From: Spartinivicinus ruber
GTDB lineage: Bacteria > Pseudomonadota > Gammaproteobacteria > Pseudomonadales > Zooshikellaceae
DNA length: 64,000 nt
Assembly (NCBI RefSeq): GCF_011009015.1
Contig: NZ_CP048878.1
Location: forward strand, 2,269,001-2,333,000
Direction of reading: 5' to 3'
Both the position numbers and the translations under genes were made by a program. This document shows positions 28,563 to 37,705 of this stretch, in pieces. Within the stretch, counting starts at the first letter, position 1, and each line of letters opens with the position of its first letter. The notes beneath the pieces are model-generated. The model worked only from the letters and a program-made list of their open reading frames with translations, did not search any database and had not been told where the DNA came from.

Positions 28563-29076
28563 AGTAAAAATTATTGAACCGACCGTTTTTGAAGATGGAC
28601 GAGGCTTCTTTTTTGAAAGCTTTAATCATAAAAAGTTTGAGGAAGAGGTTGGGTACAACGTTAGATTTGTACAAGATAATTTTTCCAAATCAAATAAAGA
28701 TGTTCTTAGAGGGCTTCATTACCAAATCCAGCCTAAGGCTCAGGGGAAACTGATTTATGTTGCCCATGGTGAAATTTTTGATGTTGCGGTAGATATACGC
28801 AAAAACTCAAAAACTCATGGGCATTGGGTTGGCACAGTACTTTCTAGTGTTAACAAAAGGCAGTTGTGGATTCCAGAGGGGTTCGCGCATGGATTTCTAA
28901 CCATGAGCGACGAGGCTAAAGTGATCTATAAAGTTACTGAATATTACCACCCGAAATATGAACGTTCTGTTTCTTGGGATGACAGTTCCCTGAAGATCAA
29001 TTGGCCAATTCAAAATCCAATTTTGTCTAATAGGGATTTAATGGCAAAACCATTTCTTATGGCGGATTATGCATGA
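28534..29076 (+). CDS. rmlC: dTDP-4-dehydrorhamnose 3,5-epimerase
   Basis: The 180-residue cupin has [13 protein letters not shown] near 17-29, the catalytic region RGLHYQ near 57-62, and [11 protein letters not shown] plus PEGFAHGF further on. GTG at 28534 sits 7 bases after AAGGAA; ATG at 28540 is a close alternative. It completes the dTDP-L-rhamnose pathway. Its stop overlaps the start of the wzm gene by four bases (ATGA), tying sugar synthesis to export. Confidence 0.93.
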   Translation: MRMVTTKIPEVKIIEPTVFEDGRGFFFESFNHKKFEEEVGYNVRFVQDNFSKSNKDVLRGLHYQIQPKAQGKLIYVAHGEIFDVAVDIRKNSKTHGHWVGTVLSSVNKRQLWIPEGFAHGFLTMSDEAKVIYKVTEYYHPKYERSVSWDDSSLKINWPIQNPILSNRDLMAKPFLMADYA

Positions 29077-29882
29077 AGGCAATATCGTTAGTAGCAACTC
29101 CTCGATTAGCTAAATTTTTTGACAATTTGACAGGAAACGAAGCGATTCTATATCAGCTAGTACGTCAACAGTTGATTCTTAGATATAGAAGGACTTTTTT
29201 TGGTTATCTGTGGACGCTATTTAACCCACTACTGATGATGTCTGTTACCGCTGTTGTGTTTTCAACTATCTTTCAGCTTGATCTGAAAACGTACGCGATT
29301 TTTCTTTTTTCAGGGATGGTTGCATTTCAGTTTTTCGCAACATGTTCTGCTCAAAGTGGGCAGTCATTGCTTGGGAATGAACAGTTAATCAAGAAGATAT
29401 ATGTTACAAAGTTACTCTTTCCTTTGTCCGTTTCATTTGCATTATTGATTGATAGTATCCTGATGGCATCATCACTATTTATTATTATCCTAGCCATTGG
29501 TGGGAAAATAACATGGGCAATTTTGTTTATTCCATTATCCTATCTGTTGATCTATGGGTTTAGTTTTGGGCTTGGGTTAATCCTGTCGGTAGCCTCCGTT
29601 TTTTTTAGAGATTTACAACATATTATTGCGATAGTTATGCAGGCCCTGTTATTTCTTAGCCCCGTTTTTTATAAGCCTGAGTCTCTAGCGGGAAAGGTTA
29701 AAGTGCTAATTGAACTTAACCCTTTAACACATTATATCGAGCTATTTAGGGCTCCTATCTACAATGGCGATTTACCATCCATGACAACAGTGCTGATGGC
29801 AGCACTTTACTCTTGTATTTCTCTAGCATTAGGAATATATGTTTTTCGTAAATTAGAAAACAGAGTGGCCTTTAGGTTGTAA
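29073..29882 (+). CDS. wzm: Polysaccharide ABC exporter permease
   Basis: The 269-residue membrane protein of the ABC-2 type has a cytoplasmic amphipathic start (QLVRQQLILRYRRTFFGYLW), about six membrane segments and the SPVFYKPESL loop typical of Wzm/KpsM-like O-polysaccharide permeases. It forms the channel that exports undecaprenyl-linked polymer across the inner membrane. The next gene, only 3 bases on, is its ATPase. Confidence 0.9.
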   Translation: MKAISLVATPRLAKFFDNLTGNEAILYQLVRQQLILRYRRTFFGYLWTLFNPLLMMSVTAVVFSTIFQLDLKTYAIFLFSGMVAFQFFATCSAQSGQSLLGNEQLIKKIYVTKLLFPLSVSFALLIDSILMASSLFIIILAIGGKITWAILFIPLSYLLIYGFSFGLGLILSVASVFFRDLQHIIAIVMQALLFLSPVFYKPESLAGKVKVLIELNPLTHYIELFRAPIYNGDLPSMTTVLMAALYSCISLALGIYVFRKLENRVAFRL

Positions 29883-29885
29883 ATC

Positions 29886-30611
29886 ATGAGTAAAATTGAA
29901 GTAAATAACGTAAGTCTGGTTTATCGAAAATACCAGGATGGCGCAACTTCAGCTAAGGAGTATTTTGCCAGTCTTCTGCGAAGAAAGAATAATACTTATT
30001 CAGATTTTTCTGCTTTGAAAGATGTGACTTTTACCGTAAAGGGAGGAGAGCGCCTAGGTATTGTCGGTCGAAATGGTACGGGAAAAAGTACCTTGCTTAA
30101 AGCGATTTGTGGCGTTTATCAACCAACAAAAGGCAGGGTTAGGGTGCAGGGAAATATTGCGCCTCTGTTAGAAATAGGAGCTGGGTTTCATCCTGAATTC
30201 ACGGGTCGTGAAAATATTTATTTCAATGGAGCTATCTTAGGGTACAGCAGATTACATCTTGAAGAAATTGAAAATGAAGTCTTCGAATTTGCAGAATTGC
30301 AAGATTTTATTGATACCCCAGTTAAATATTATTCAACCGGAATGTATATGAGACTGGCCTTCTCTCTGGCGACAACGTTTCATCCCGATATTCTTGTTTT
30401 AGATGAGTTATTTGTCGGTGGAGATGCTTCATTTATTAAACGTGGGAAAGAGCGAATGAACAAGATGATCGATCGTTCCAATGTGATGGTGCTTGTGTCT
30501 CATGACCAAAGCCTCTTGCGCTCTCTATGCGATCGATTCATTTGGCTGGACCAAGGAAAGGTGGTGGCTGATGGTGACTCAAGTGTGCTTGATGCATATA
30601 TGAGTAGTTGA
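29886..30611 (+). CDS. wzt: Polysaccharide ABC exporter ATPase, short form without substrate-binding tail
   Basis: The 241-residue ATPase has Walker A GRNGTGKST at 61-69, the divergent signature YSTGMYMRL near 148 usual in Wzt/TagH proteins, Walker B ILVLDE near 167 and the H-loop VSHD near 200. It powers Wzm. Long Wzt proteins (about 400 residues) carry a C-terminal carbohydrate-binding domain that reads a chain cap; this one ends right after the ATPase, so export is probably not gated by a cap. Confidence 0.92.
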   Translation: MSKIEVNNVSLVYRKYQDGATSAKEYFASLLRRKNNTYSDFSALKDVTFTVKGGERLGIVGRNGTGKSTLLKAICGVYQPTKGRVRVQGNIAPLLEIGAGFHPEFTGRENIYFNGAILGYSRLHLEEIENEVFEFAELQDFIDTPVKYYSTGMYMRLAFSLATTFHPDILVLDELFVGGDASFIKRGKERMNKMIDRSNVMVLVSHDQSLLRSLCDRFIWLDQGKVVADGDSSVLDAYMSS

Positions 30612-30612
30612 A

Positions 30613-32151
30613 ATGTTTATGGAAGAATTGAGTTTAATTCGTAAGCTTTACCGAAGTTATCTTTCTCGTTACAAATGGGCGAGGTGGTTAAAAAAAATTT
30701 ATTTATATATTTTTTTTAATTATCTTCATTTGCGAAATGTAATTATTTGGCAAACTCATGGTTGTAATTCGTTTGTCAAGAGATATGTACTACGGCTTTT
30801 TAGCCCTAATAGTCAATTCTTTATCATGAGGACTTTCAAAGAGTTTTATTTGACTACCAGGACTAAAACCAAATCTCTACCTGATAAACTTGTATCTACA
30901 AATGTGTATCGTGGTACAAGTCAACTCTTTATCATGAGGATTTTCAAAGAGAATGGTTTGACTGTTTGGACAAAAACAAAAGCAAAAACAAAAGCACTGC
31001 CTAATAAACTTGTATCTACAAGTGTGTTTCGTGGTGTACCAAAAATAAAATTCCATCAACTGATACCAGCCCGTGATTTTAGTGTGAAAACACCCGTAGT
31101 ATGTCCTGAGCATTATGCCAATCACCTTTATTCGGGCACGTGGAATACTTCTTTCCCAGCTGTAGAAGCTATGGAGCTGGCAAATGCTCAAGTTATGGGG
31201 AAGAGTGATCTGATCTATTTTGGACAAAACTGCTTACACCATGCGCTCTATGATTTTGACCGTGATTTTTTATTTGAAGAAATGCACGGCTTAGTTAGTA
31301 TCAATCCAAGCAAGCGCTTGTTAAGGGTGGGTGATTCTGAAGTGAAGCGAACAATCCCGGCGGGTATATCCCTCCTCGGATGTGCTACAGCCAATTACAT
31401 TCACTGGCTTACAGAAACATTTCCTAAACTGGCGTTATTAGAAAATCTGGAAGGGTATAAAGACTTTCCTCTGATCATGGATGCTGATTTACATCCGAAT
31501 ATTCTGGAATCGATACGCTTATTAAATACCGATAAAAGGGAGTTGATCTCGCTTAAGCGTGGAGAAATTATGTCAGTTGAACGGCTTATTAGCATATCAC
31601 CTGTAGCCTATATCCCATTTGATTTTAGGCCCGGCCTTGAGCTGAAGAAGGGTGATATCACACCGGATTATGCTTTGTATTCTCCTGATGGGTTGCGGGC
31701 AGTCCGACATAAGCTAACTGAATTATCACAATCTACTGAGGGAACTTCGAAGAAAAAACTATTTCTACGAAGGACAGGTACATCTAGACAGATGTCGAAT
31801 GCTGCGGAAGTAGAGGAGCTTCTACTAGAGCTAGGATTTGAAATAGTGGAGCCAGAAACCCTTACATTACAGGAGCAAGTGTGCCTTTTCAGTAAAGCAG
31901 AATTGATAGTTGGTGCAGGTGGTGCTGCTCTAGGCAATATTGTTTTCGCTCCCGAGGGATGTCATGTTGTAGTGCTGTCGACATGGTCTCCATATACAAT
32001 TCACTACTATTTCTCCAATCTAGCGTCAATTCTTGGGTTGCGCTGCACTTTATTACTTTGTGAACAGGCAAATAGTGAGCATGATTCTCACCGTGCGCAT
32101 ATGGGACAAAATGTTCCCATTAAATCTCTTATGCGAGCTATTCAGATATGA
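30613..32151 (+). CDS. GT61-family glycosyltransferase with duplicated N-terminal segment
   Basis: The 512-residue protein has a C-terminal half of the DUF563/GT61 type: NYIHWLTETFPKLALLE near 262, FLRRTGTSRQMSNAAEVEELL near 385 and VGAGGAALGNIVFAPEG near 435. GT61 enzymes transfer xylose, GlcNAc or other sugars. Residues about 67-142 are made of two imperfect copies of a roughly 36-40 residue unit containing KLVST and FIMR, from an in-frame DNA duplication at 30811-31038. The role in this polymer is inferred from the operon only. Confidence 0.75.
   Translation: MFMEELSLIRKLYRSYLSRYKWARWLKKIYLYIFFNYLHLRNVIIWQTHGCNSFVKRYVLRLFSPNSQFFIMRTFKEFYLTTRTKTKSLPDKLVSTNVYRGTSQLFIMRIFKENGLTVWTKTKAKTKALPNKLVSTSVFRGVPKIKFHQLIPARDFSVKTPVVCPEHYANHLYSGTWNTSFPAVEAMELANAQVMGKSDLIYFGQNCLHHALYDFDRDFLFEEMHGLVSINPSKRLLRVGDSEVKRTIPAGISLLGCATANYIHWLTETFPKLALLENLEGYKDFPLIMDADLHPNILESIRLLNTDKRELISLKRGEIMSVERLISISPVAYIPFDFRPGLELKKGDITPDYALYSPDGLRAVRHKLTELSQSTEGTSKKKLFLRRTGTSRQMSNAAEVEELLLELGFEIVEPETLTLQEQVCLFSKAELIVGAGGAALGNIVFAPEGCHVVVLSTWSPYTIHYYFSNLASILGLRCTLLLCEQANSEHDSHRAHMGQNVPIKSLMRAIQI
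30811..31038 (+). repeat. In-frame imperfect tandem duplication in the GT61 gene
   Basis: Unit 1 is 30811-30918 (108 bp) and unit 2 is 30919-31038 (120 bp). The copies share long identical stretches, for example TTTATCATGAGGA and ATAAACTTGTATCTACAA, and differ by a 12-bp A-rich expansion in unit 2. Both lengths are multiples of three, so the frame stays open. Confidence 0.88.
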
Positions 32152-32897
32152 AAAATAAAATTAACTTTGAAAATTTAACGTTTGATAAATTCAAAGTGTT
32201 GGCACTTTCTAATGAGCTGAGTTCCCATGAAAAAGTAGGCTTTCCTGATGAATATCGGAAAGGAAGAGAAGAAGAAATTTTCTCTGATATACGTACGAAA
32301 ATGCGCTCTCTTAACAGAGATAATATTGTTGCGTTAGATATAGGCCCAGGCTGTAGTCAATTGCCGTTATTGTTGGGTAATTTGTGTCAGCAGCAGTCTG
32401 GAGATGTGCATTTTGTTGATAGTAAGGAAATGCTTGATTTGTTACCTAATGCACCTTGGATACATAAGTGGGCAAGGTGTTTTCCTGATGTACCTGAATT
32501 ATTTGAAGCACTAACGGGTAAGGTCGATTCGATTGTTGTTTATAGTGTGATTCAGTATGTATTTGCAGAAGGCAACCTTTGGGATTTTGTTGATTGCTGC
32601 CTGTCCCTTTTGAATGAAGGTGGCGAGGTATTGCTTGGTGATATCCCAAACACAACAATGCGTAAACGTTTCTTCTCCAGTTCGGATGGTATTCGAACAC
32701 ACCAAGAATATACACAAAGTGATGAAATCCCAGATATTTGTTTCAATCAATTGGAACCAGCGAAAATTGATGATTCCGTTGTGCTTGCAATTTTGTCGAG
32801 AGCCAGAGCAGCAGGTTTTCATGCTTGGGCATTACCACAGGGACCATCGTTACCCATGTCAAACAGACGTGAAGATATCTTAATTCGCAGACCATAG
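32148..32897 (+). CDS. Class I SAM-dependent methyltransferase-like protein
   Basis: The 249-residue protein overlaps the GT61 gene by 4 bases. It has a SAM motif I (VALDIGPGCSQLPLLLG near 64), an acidic residue after the second strand (HFVDSKEMLDLLP) and LLNEGGEVLLGDIPN as a post-motif, the layout of class I methyltransferases. It may methylate a sugar of the polymer or act as a chain modifier. No close family name is recognised, and the substrate is unknown. Confidence 0.6.
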   Translation: MKNKINFENLTFDKFKVLALSNELSSHEKVGFPDEYRKGREEEIFSDIRTKMRSLNRDNIVALDIGPGCSQLPLLLGNLCQQQSGDVHFVDSKEMLDLLPNAPWIHKWARCFPDVPELFEALTGKVDSIVVYSVIQYVFAEGNLWDFVDCCLSLLNEGGEVLLGDIPNTTMRKRFFSSSDGIRTHQEYTQSDEIPDICFNQLEPAKIDDSVVLAILSRARAAGFHAWALPQGPSLPMSNRREDILIRRP

Positions 32898-32925
32898 ATG
32901 TAATGGTTTATGCTGGAGAAAATAG

Positions 32926-33852
32926 ATGAAATGGGAAAAAAAGGGGTTGATATGTAATGCCAAGAGTATGTCAATTCCTTGGTTTAAGAAAAATGCGATG
33001 GTTCCACTTCCCTATTTGAAAAGCAGTAATGTTCTTCGGATTTTTTTAACGATGTGTGATGAGCATAATATTGGACGAATAGGGTATGTTGATGTTGATC
33101 CAGAAAATCCCTCACAGATTTTGTCATTCAGTGAGACTCCGGTTCTTGATACTGGAGTGCCAGGGAGTTTCTCCGAGCAAGGCATAGTGACTTCTTCTTT
33201 GTTTGAATTTGATAACAAACTCTATATGTATTACTCAGGTTATCAAGCTAACGAGAAACGTCCTTACAGTATTTTTTCTGGTGTCGCGGTGAGCTCAGAT
33301 GGAGTGGACAATTTCAGAAATCTTTCTGATACCCCAATCTTGGATAGTATTGAAGGTGAGAGTTGTCTTCGTAGTTCACCAACGGTGATAATGGACGGTG
33401 AAGATTACCTTGTGTGGTATACATCTGACGCACGAAATGGCTGGGTAAATGATGATGGAAAGCTCTATCCCAGCTACGATATGAAGTTTTTTAGAGCCAA
33501 ATCCCCCTTGGATTGGTCTGAATGTACCGGTGAAACGTGCATTTCACTTGAGGGTAGTGATGAATTTGGTATTGCTAAAGGGACAATTTGGAGAGAATTG
33601 GGGCTTTATAAAGCTCTCTTCTCAGTACGTAGATTTTCTAGTGGATATCGACTCGGGTATGCATATTCATATGATGGACAGAATTTCGTTCGTCAAGACC
33701 ATAAGGTAGGTATAGATGTTTCTGAAAGTGGGTGGGATAGTGAGATGATCGCTTTTCCTGCTCGTATTGAGTGTGCAGGCAAAATATACCTGTTTTATTC
33801 CGGTAACCATTACGGTCAGGGTGGTATCGGATACGCCGAATTAATTAAATGA
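32926..33852 (+). CDS. Five-bladed beta-propeller protein, GH43/GH130-like
   Basis: The 308-residue protein has repeated propeller strands with YMYYSGYQ, YLVWYTSDARNG, YKALFSVRRFSSGYRLGYAYSYDG and YLFYSGNHYGQGGIGYAE, the pattern seen in glycosidase families with a five-bladed fold (GH32/43/62/130). It has no signal peptide, so it would act in the cytosol. Such proteins recur in polysaccharide operons without a proven activity. Possible jobs are sugar transfer or phosphorolysis; the active-site carboxylates cannot be assigned by eye. Confidence 0.55.
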   Translation: MKWEKKGLICNAKSMSIPWFKKNAMVPLPYLKSSNVLRIFLTMCDEHNIGRIGYVDVDPENPSQILSFSETPVLDTGVPGSFSEQGIVTSSLFEFDNKLYMYYSGYQANEKRPYSIFSGVAVSSDGVDNFRNLSDTPILDSIEGESCLRSSPTVIMDGEDYLVWYTSDARNGWVNDDGKLYPSYDMKFFRAKSPLDWSECTGETCISLEGSDEFGIAKGTIWRELGLYKALFSVRRFSSGYRLGYAYSYDGQNFVRQDHKVGIDVSESGWDSEMIAFPARIECAGKIYLFYSGNHYGQGGIGYAELIK

Positions 33853-34292
33853 AATAATTTTTAAAATTTCACGTTTTATTTGAGGTCGTTTATTTTTTTA
33901 AGTGCTTTAAATTTTTGATTGATATTCGGCCAGAGTAGCTTCACTGGTAGATTATTTACCTTATATTCTAGTACCAAACGGTGGTACATTCTTATCTAAT
34001 GTGCTGGGCCGATTAGCTGCCTGATAAGACGTCATTTGTTGCTTTGTTACGAGTGTTATTGCACCCACATTTTAACTCTTCGGTATAAGTCTTCTTTTTT
34101 CTGGTTATATCTACTCCGACAACTTAGGTGACAATTGGCGCTTATCCAAGAGTTGGTTTCCACTTGATCATTACAGTGTTGATTTTGGTAAACAAAAACC
34201 TACTGACTCATTTAAATACAAAGTGGCTGCATGAATAAGTCAACGGTTATGTCAATCTAAAAAACTTCGGAATCGAGTAGTTAGGAAAAAAT
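33853..34292. other. 440-bp gap with a possible gene remnant
   Basis: No complete gene is seen between the propeller gene and the ATP-grasp gene. One frame is open from 34076 to a TGA at 34232-34234 (52 codons, no start codon) and reads as protein-like sequence including SDNLGDNW and WFPLDHYSVDFG. It may be the decayed end of a lost gene. The composition resembles neighbouring coding DNA. Confidence 0.4.
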
Positions 34293-35363
34293 ATGAATAA
34301 AAAAATTGTTATTACAGGGGCAGGGAGCGCTCAATCGAACGCCACCATTAATTGCTTGTTGATGGCCGATGATGGTGAGACGATTGTGGGACCAGGAGCA
34401 GATCCGGTTGATCTTATGTTTTGCAGGGCTCATAAGCGTTATCTCGTCCCTCATGCCAGCCAGCCTAACCACAAAGAGTCATTGCTGCGGCTATTGGAAA
34501 TGGAGCGTCCTGACATGATCCATTTTCAGCATGATTTAGAGGTATGGAAGGCATTACAGTTTCAAGATGAAATTGAGGCTCTAGGAATAAAAATGTTGGT
34601 TCCGAGTTTTGAAACAGTTGATACCTGTGTTCATAAGTATAAATCTTGGCTTAAGTTCAAAGAGGCTGGAATTCAGGTCCCAGAAAATATTGTTCTTAAT
34701 GAACCATCGGACCTGCGTCGAGCATTAAGAGATCTTGGTGATGAAAATGGCACAGTATGGCTTCGATCAATGTCAATTGGAAATGGTGGAAAGGGTTCTT
34801 TGGCAGCCAATGATTTTGAAGAGGCAGAAAAATGGATTAACCGTAACAATGGGTGGGGTGAATTTACGGCCGCTGAAATTTTGACCGATAAAACAGTGAC
34901 ATGGCTTTGCATCTATGTCCAAGGTGAACTGATTGTTGCTCAAGGGCGCAGTAGGCATTCATGGGCATATAGTGCCATGAGTCCTTCAGGTGTGACAGGT
35001 ATAACCAGGGTCTGTGAAACAGTAAGCAATCCGCAGGTAGACGAAATTGCGGTGAAGTCAATTAAGTCTGTGATGCCGGTGCCTCATGGTATTTTTGGTG
35101 TTGATATGACCTATGACCGAAATGGAATACCTAATCCTACTGAGATCAATGTTTCCCGCTTTTTCACCACTATTCAGTTCTTTGCAGAAGCAGGGCTGAA
35201 CATGCCAAAGATCCTTAAAGATATTGTACTTTATGACAAACTTCCTAACCTTGAGTGTCCGGAAAATCCACTACCTGATGGTCTGTTGTGGTTGCGTGCT
35301 CTGGATGCACCGCCAATCCTTACTACGGAGGGCGAAATCAATGACACCCTCCTTAAAGTCTAG
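34293..35363 (+). CDS. ATP-grasp carboxylate-ligase-like protein
   Basis: The 356-residue protein opens with a nucleotide-fold strand (KIVITGAGSAQSNATINCLL), followed by the ATP-grasp region: KYKSWLKFKEAGIQVPENI near 113, WLRSMSIGNGGKGS near 151 and metal-ligand segments near FGVDMTYDRNGIPNPTEINVSRF around 270. This is the carbamoyl-phosphate-synthase-like ATP-grasp group, which forms acyl-phosphates and then amide or ester bonds. It starts a sub-run with a TPP enzyme, a HAD phosphatase and a FemAB-like transferase. The substrate is unknown. Confidence 0.7.
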   Translation: MNKKIVITGAGSAQSNATINCLLMADDGETIVGPGADPVDLMFCRAHKRYLVPHASQPNHKESLLRLLEMERPDMIHFQHDLEVWKALQFQDEIEALGIKMLVPSFETVDTCVHKYKSWLKFKEAGIQVPENIVLNEPSDLRRALRDLGDENGTVWLRSMSIGNGGKGSLAANDFEEAEKWINRNNGWGEFTAAEILTDKTVTWLCIYVQGELIVAQGRSRHSWAYSAMSPSGVTGITRVCETVSNPQVDEIAVKSIKSVMPVPHGIFGVDMTYDRNGIPNPTEINVSRFFTTIQFFAEAGLNMPKILKDIVLYDKLPNLECPENPLPDGLLWLRALDAPPILTTEGEINDTLLKV

Positions 35364-35405
35364 GGTTTAACAGGGTTTTACGATACTAAGTGTAGGAAAA
35401 ATGTT

Positions 35406-37082
35406 ATGAATGTTGCTCAGTATGTGGCAAATTTTTTAGTCGACAAGGGAGTGGCCCATGTTTTTGGGTACCAAGGAGGTGCAATCCTCAAGTTGGTAGA
35501 TGAGTTTGTTGCAACTGGAAAAATTGAGTTTATTCAGAACTATCATGAGCAAGGTTCAGCCTTTTGTGCTGATGCTTACTCGCGTGTTACTGGCAATCTT
35601 GGGGTTGCTTTGGCAACTTCTGGGCCCGGTGCAACGAACTTGATGACGGGGATTGTTAATGCCAATTTGGATTCAATACCCACATTGTTTATTACCGGCC
35701 AAGACTACAAGGCTAATATTACTAAGAAGAATGGTGCTCGCCAGAACGGCTTCCAAGATTTGGATATTGTCAGTATTGCTAAGCCTGTTACCAAATATTC
35801 GTCTTTAGTCGTAGATCCTAAAACAATTCGCTATGAACTTGAAAAAGCTTACTACTGTGCTACTCAGGGTAGACCGGGAGCGGTATTACTGGATATTCCT
35901 ATCGATATTCAGTTCGCAGAAATTGATCCTAAGGCTCTTAAAGGTTTTACTCCAACTGAAGCCTTCGGTAATTCAGGTATAGATGTTAGCAGAGTAATTC
36001 AACTCATGCAGGAAGCCGCTCGCCCGCTAATTCTAGTTGGTGGCGGTGTACGTTTGAGTGGGGCCGAAGAAGCATTTTATCAGTTTGCGAAACAGTCAAA
36101 TATTCCGGTTATCTCAACCCTTAATGGACTTGATGTGTTTGAAGGTGGTTATGGTTTTGCTGGGTTATATGGTAATACTGCTGCAAATCTCGCCGCACAG
36201 AATGCGGACCTGCTAATTGTCCTTGGTGCGCGCCTCGGGCAGCGTCAAGTAGGAAAAGTGCCAGAGAGATATACTATGGCACGCATCATTCACGTTGACA
36301 TTGATTCTGCAGAGCTCAAGAGAGTGTTTCCTGATGAGCTGATCATCAATGTACACCTAGAAACCTTTATAACAGAAATGTTGTCCGCATTGAGCAAAGA
36401 AAACTTGCCAGATTACTCCTTATGGCATGAGACCATCAGTTCTTGGAAAGAAAAATATCACGTCAATGCATTGCTTAATGATGTCGGTTTGGATCCGGTT
36501 CGTGTTGTTGAGAAAATGATGCCGTTAACTTCGACAAATGCCATATTTGTCAACGATGTTGGCCAGAACCAGATGTGGGTATCTCAAGCCTTTCAAGTAA
36601 AAAAGGGACAGCGACTATTAAACTCTGTAGGTCTGGGGAGTATGGGTTTTTCTCTTCCGGCCGCCATAGGCGCAAAATTTGCCAAGCCAGAACACCTAGT
36701 ATTGTCCTTCACGGGAGATGGTGGCCTTCAGATTAATGTTCAGGAATTGATGCTGATTGGAATGCGTCAGCTAGGTATAAAAATTGTGGTATTTAACAAT
36801 AATACTCTGGGTATGATTCGTGAGGTACAAATCCGTTATTACAATGCCAACTATCATGGGGCCAATCCATTTGAATTTGGTTGTGTTGATCTAAAAATGC
36901 TGGCGCAGACGTATGGTCTTGGTTATCGACGGATTGGAGCTCTGGAAGATGTTGATTCATTGAGGGATGTTTTTTCGGATGACTTACCCTATATCATTGA
37001 AGTACCGATTGCTCTTGATTCTAAATTGACCAATCGTTATGACGAAGCTGATTGCTTCGAAGCGGAACGCATTCATGGATAG
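35406..37082 (+). CDS. Thiamine-diphosphate enzyme, acetolactate-synthase-like
   Basis: The 558-residue protein has all three TPP-enzyme domains: the activating glutamate E48 in NYHEQG, a central domain (LILVGGGVRLSG near 203) and the TPP/Mg motif FTGDGGLQIN with NNN near 436-466. It resembles acetolactate synthase large subunits, but no small regulatory subunit lies nearby. Inside a sugar operon it may act like YerE, which adds a two-carbon branch from pyruvate to a 4-keto-sugar, or it may supply an acyl precursor for the ATP-grasp enzyme. Neither is shown. Confidence 0.75.
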   Translation: MNVAQYVANFLVDKGVAHVFGYQGGAILKLVDEFVATGKIEFIQNYHEQGSAFCADAYSRVTGNLGVALATSGPGATNLMTGIVNANLDSIPTLFITGQDYKANITKKNGARQNGFQDLDIVSIAKPVTKYSSLVVDPKTIRYELEKAYYCATQGRPGAVLLDIPIDIQFAEIDPKALKGFTPTEAFGNSGIDVSRVIQLMQEAARPLILVGGGVRLSGAEEAFYQFAKQSNIPVISTLNGLDVFEGGYGFAGLYGNTAANLAAQNADLLIVLGARLGQRQVGKVPERYTMARIIHVDIDSAELKRVFPDELIINVHLETFITEMLSALSKENLPDYSLWHETISSWKEKYHVNALLNDVGLDPVRVVEKMMPLTSTNAIFVNDVGQNQMWVSQAFQVKKGQRLLNSVGLGSMGFSLPAAIGAKFAKPEHLVLSFTGDGGLQINVQELMLIGMRQLGIKIVVFNNNTLGMIREVQIRYYNANYHGANPFEFGCVDLKMLAQTYGLGYRRIGALEDVDSLRDVFSDDLPYIIEVPIALDSKLTNRYDEADCFEAERIHG

Positions 37083-37704
37083 AAACTTGTTCATCGACTA
37101 TGACGGAACATTGATAGATTCTCGACGACGACAGTATGAGTTATTCGTGGAGCTAATTGGCAAGGTTGAAATTAGTCTAGATCAGTATTGGAATGATAAG
37201 CGCGACGGAATGAAGCAAAGCGATATGCTTAAATTATATTCCTCACCCTCGCCAGAAAAAATACGTCACTTTAGTCATGCATGGATGAAACTGATTGAAG
37301 AACCCAAACGCCTGAAAAAAGATAAGCTAATCTCAGGTGCTTTAGACTTCCTTGGTAAAGCAAAGCAACACTTTAAACTGCATCTTGTAACAGGCAGACA
37401 GAATCGTGACTTTCTCATTGAGCAGATGCATCAACTTGGAATTTATAATTATTTCACCAGCATGCTAAATACTGCACAACGTATGTCAAAAGCGAATCTC
37501 ATGTGCTCGAATACTTGCATCGGCATAAACGATGTATTCATTGGTGATAGTGGCGAAGATATTCTAACTGGCAAGGAATTAGGAATCTTTACTGTGGCTG
37601 TTGCCTCAGGCGCAAGTTCTGTTATAAGACTCAAGAAATATACTCCTGATCTCATCGTGAGTTCGGTTGAAGAATTGGATCTGCTTGCCCTAGGGGCATG
37701 TTGA
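37075..37704 (+). CDS. HAD-superfamily hydrolase
   Basis: The 209-residue protein has motif I FIDYDGTLIDS (D8, D10), motif II LVTGRQN near 105 and motif IV IGDSGEDILTGKELGI near 160-175. It is a Gph-like phosphatase without membrane parts. I chose ATG 37075, which overlaps the TPP gene by 8 bases and gives a motif I at the usual distance from the start; the longer frame adds 12 residues unlike the family. It probably removes phosphate from a sugar or acyl intermediate of this module. Confidence 0.72.
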   Translation: MDRNLFIDYDGTLIDSRRRQYELFVELIGKVEISLDQYWNDKRDGMKQSDMLKLYSSPSPEKIRHFSHAWMKLIEEPKRLKKDKLISGALDFLGKAKQHFKLHLVTGRQNRDFLIEQMHQLGIYNYFTSMLNTAQRMSKANLMCSNTCIGINDVFIGDSGEDILTGKELGIFTVAVASGASSVIRLKKYTPDLIVSSVEELDLLALGAC

Positions 37705-37705
37705 T

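Noticed and set aside
32446-32883. Several overlapping frames on both strands within the methyltransferase-like gene
   Set aside because: The forward 249-residue frame has a SAM motif and overlaps its neighbour by 4 bases; the others lack motifs and are shadows.
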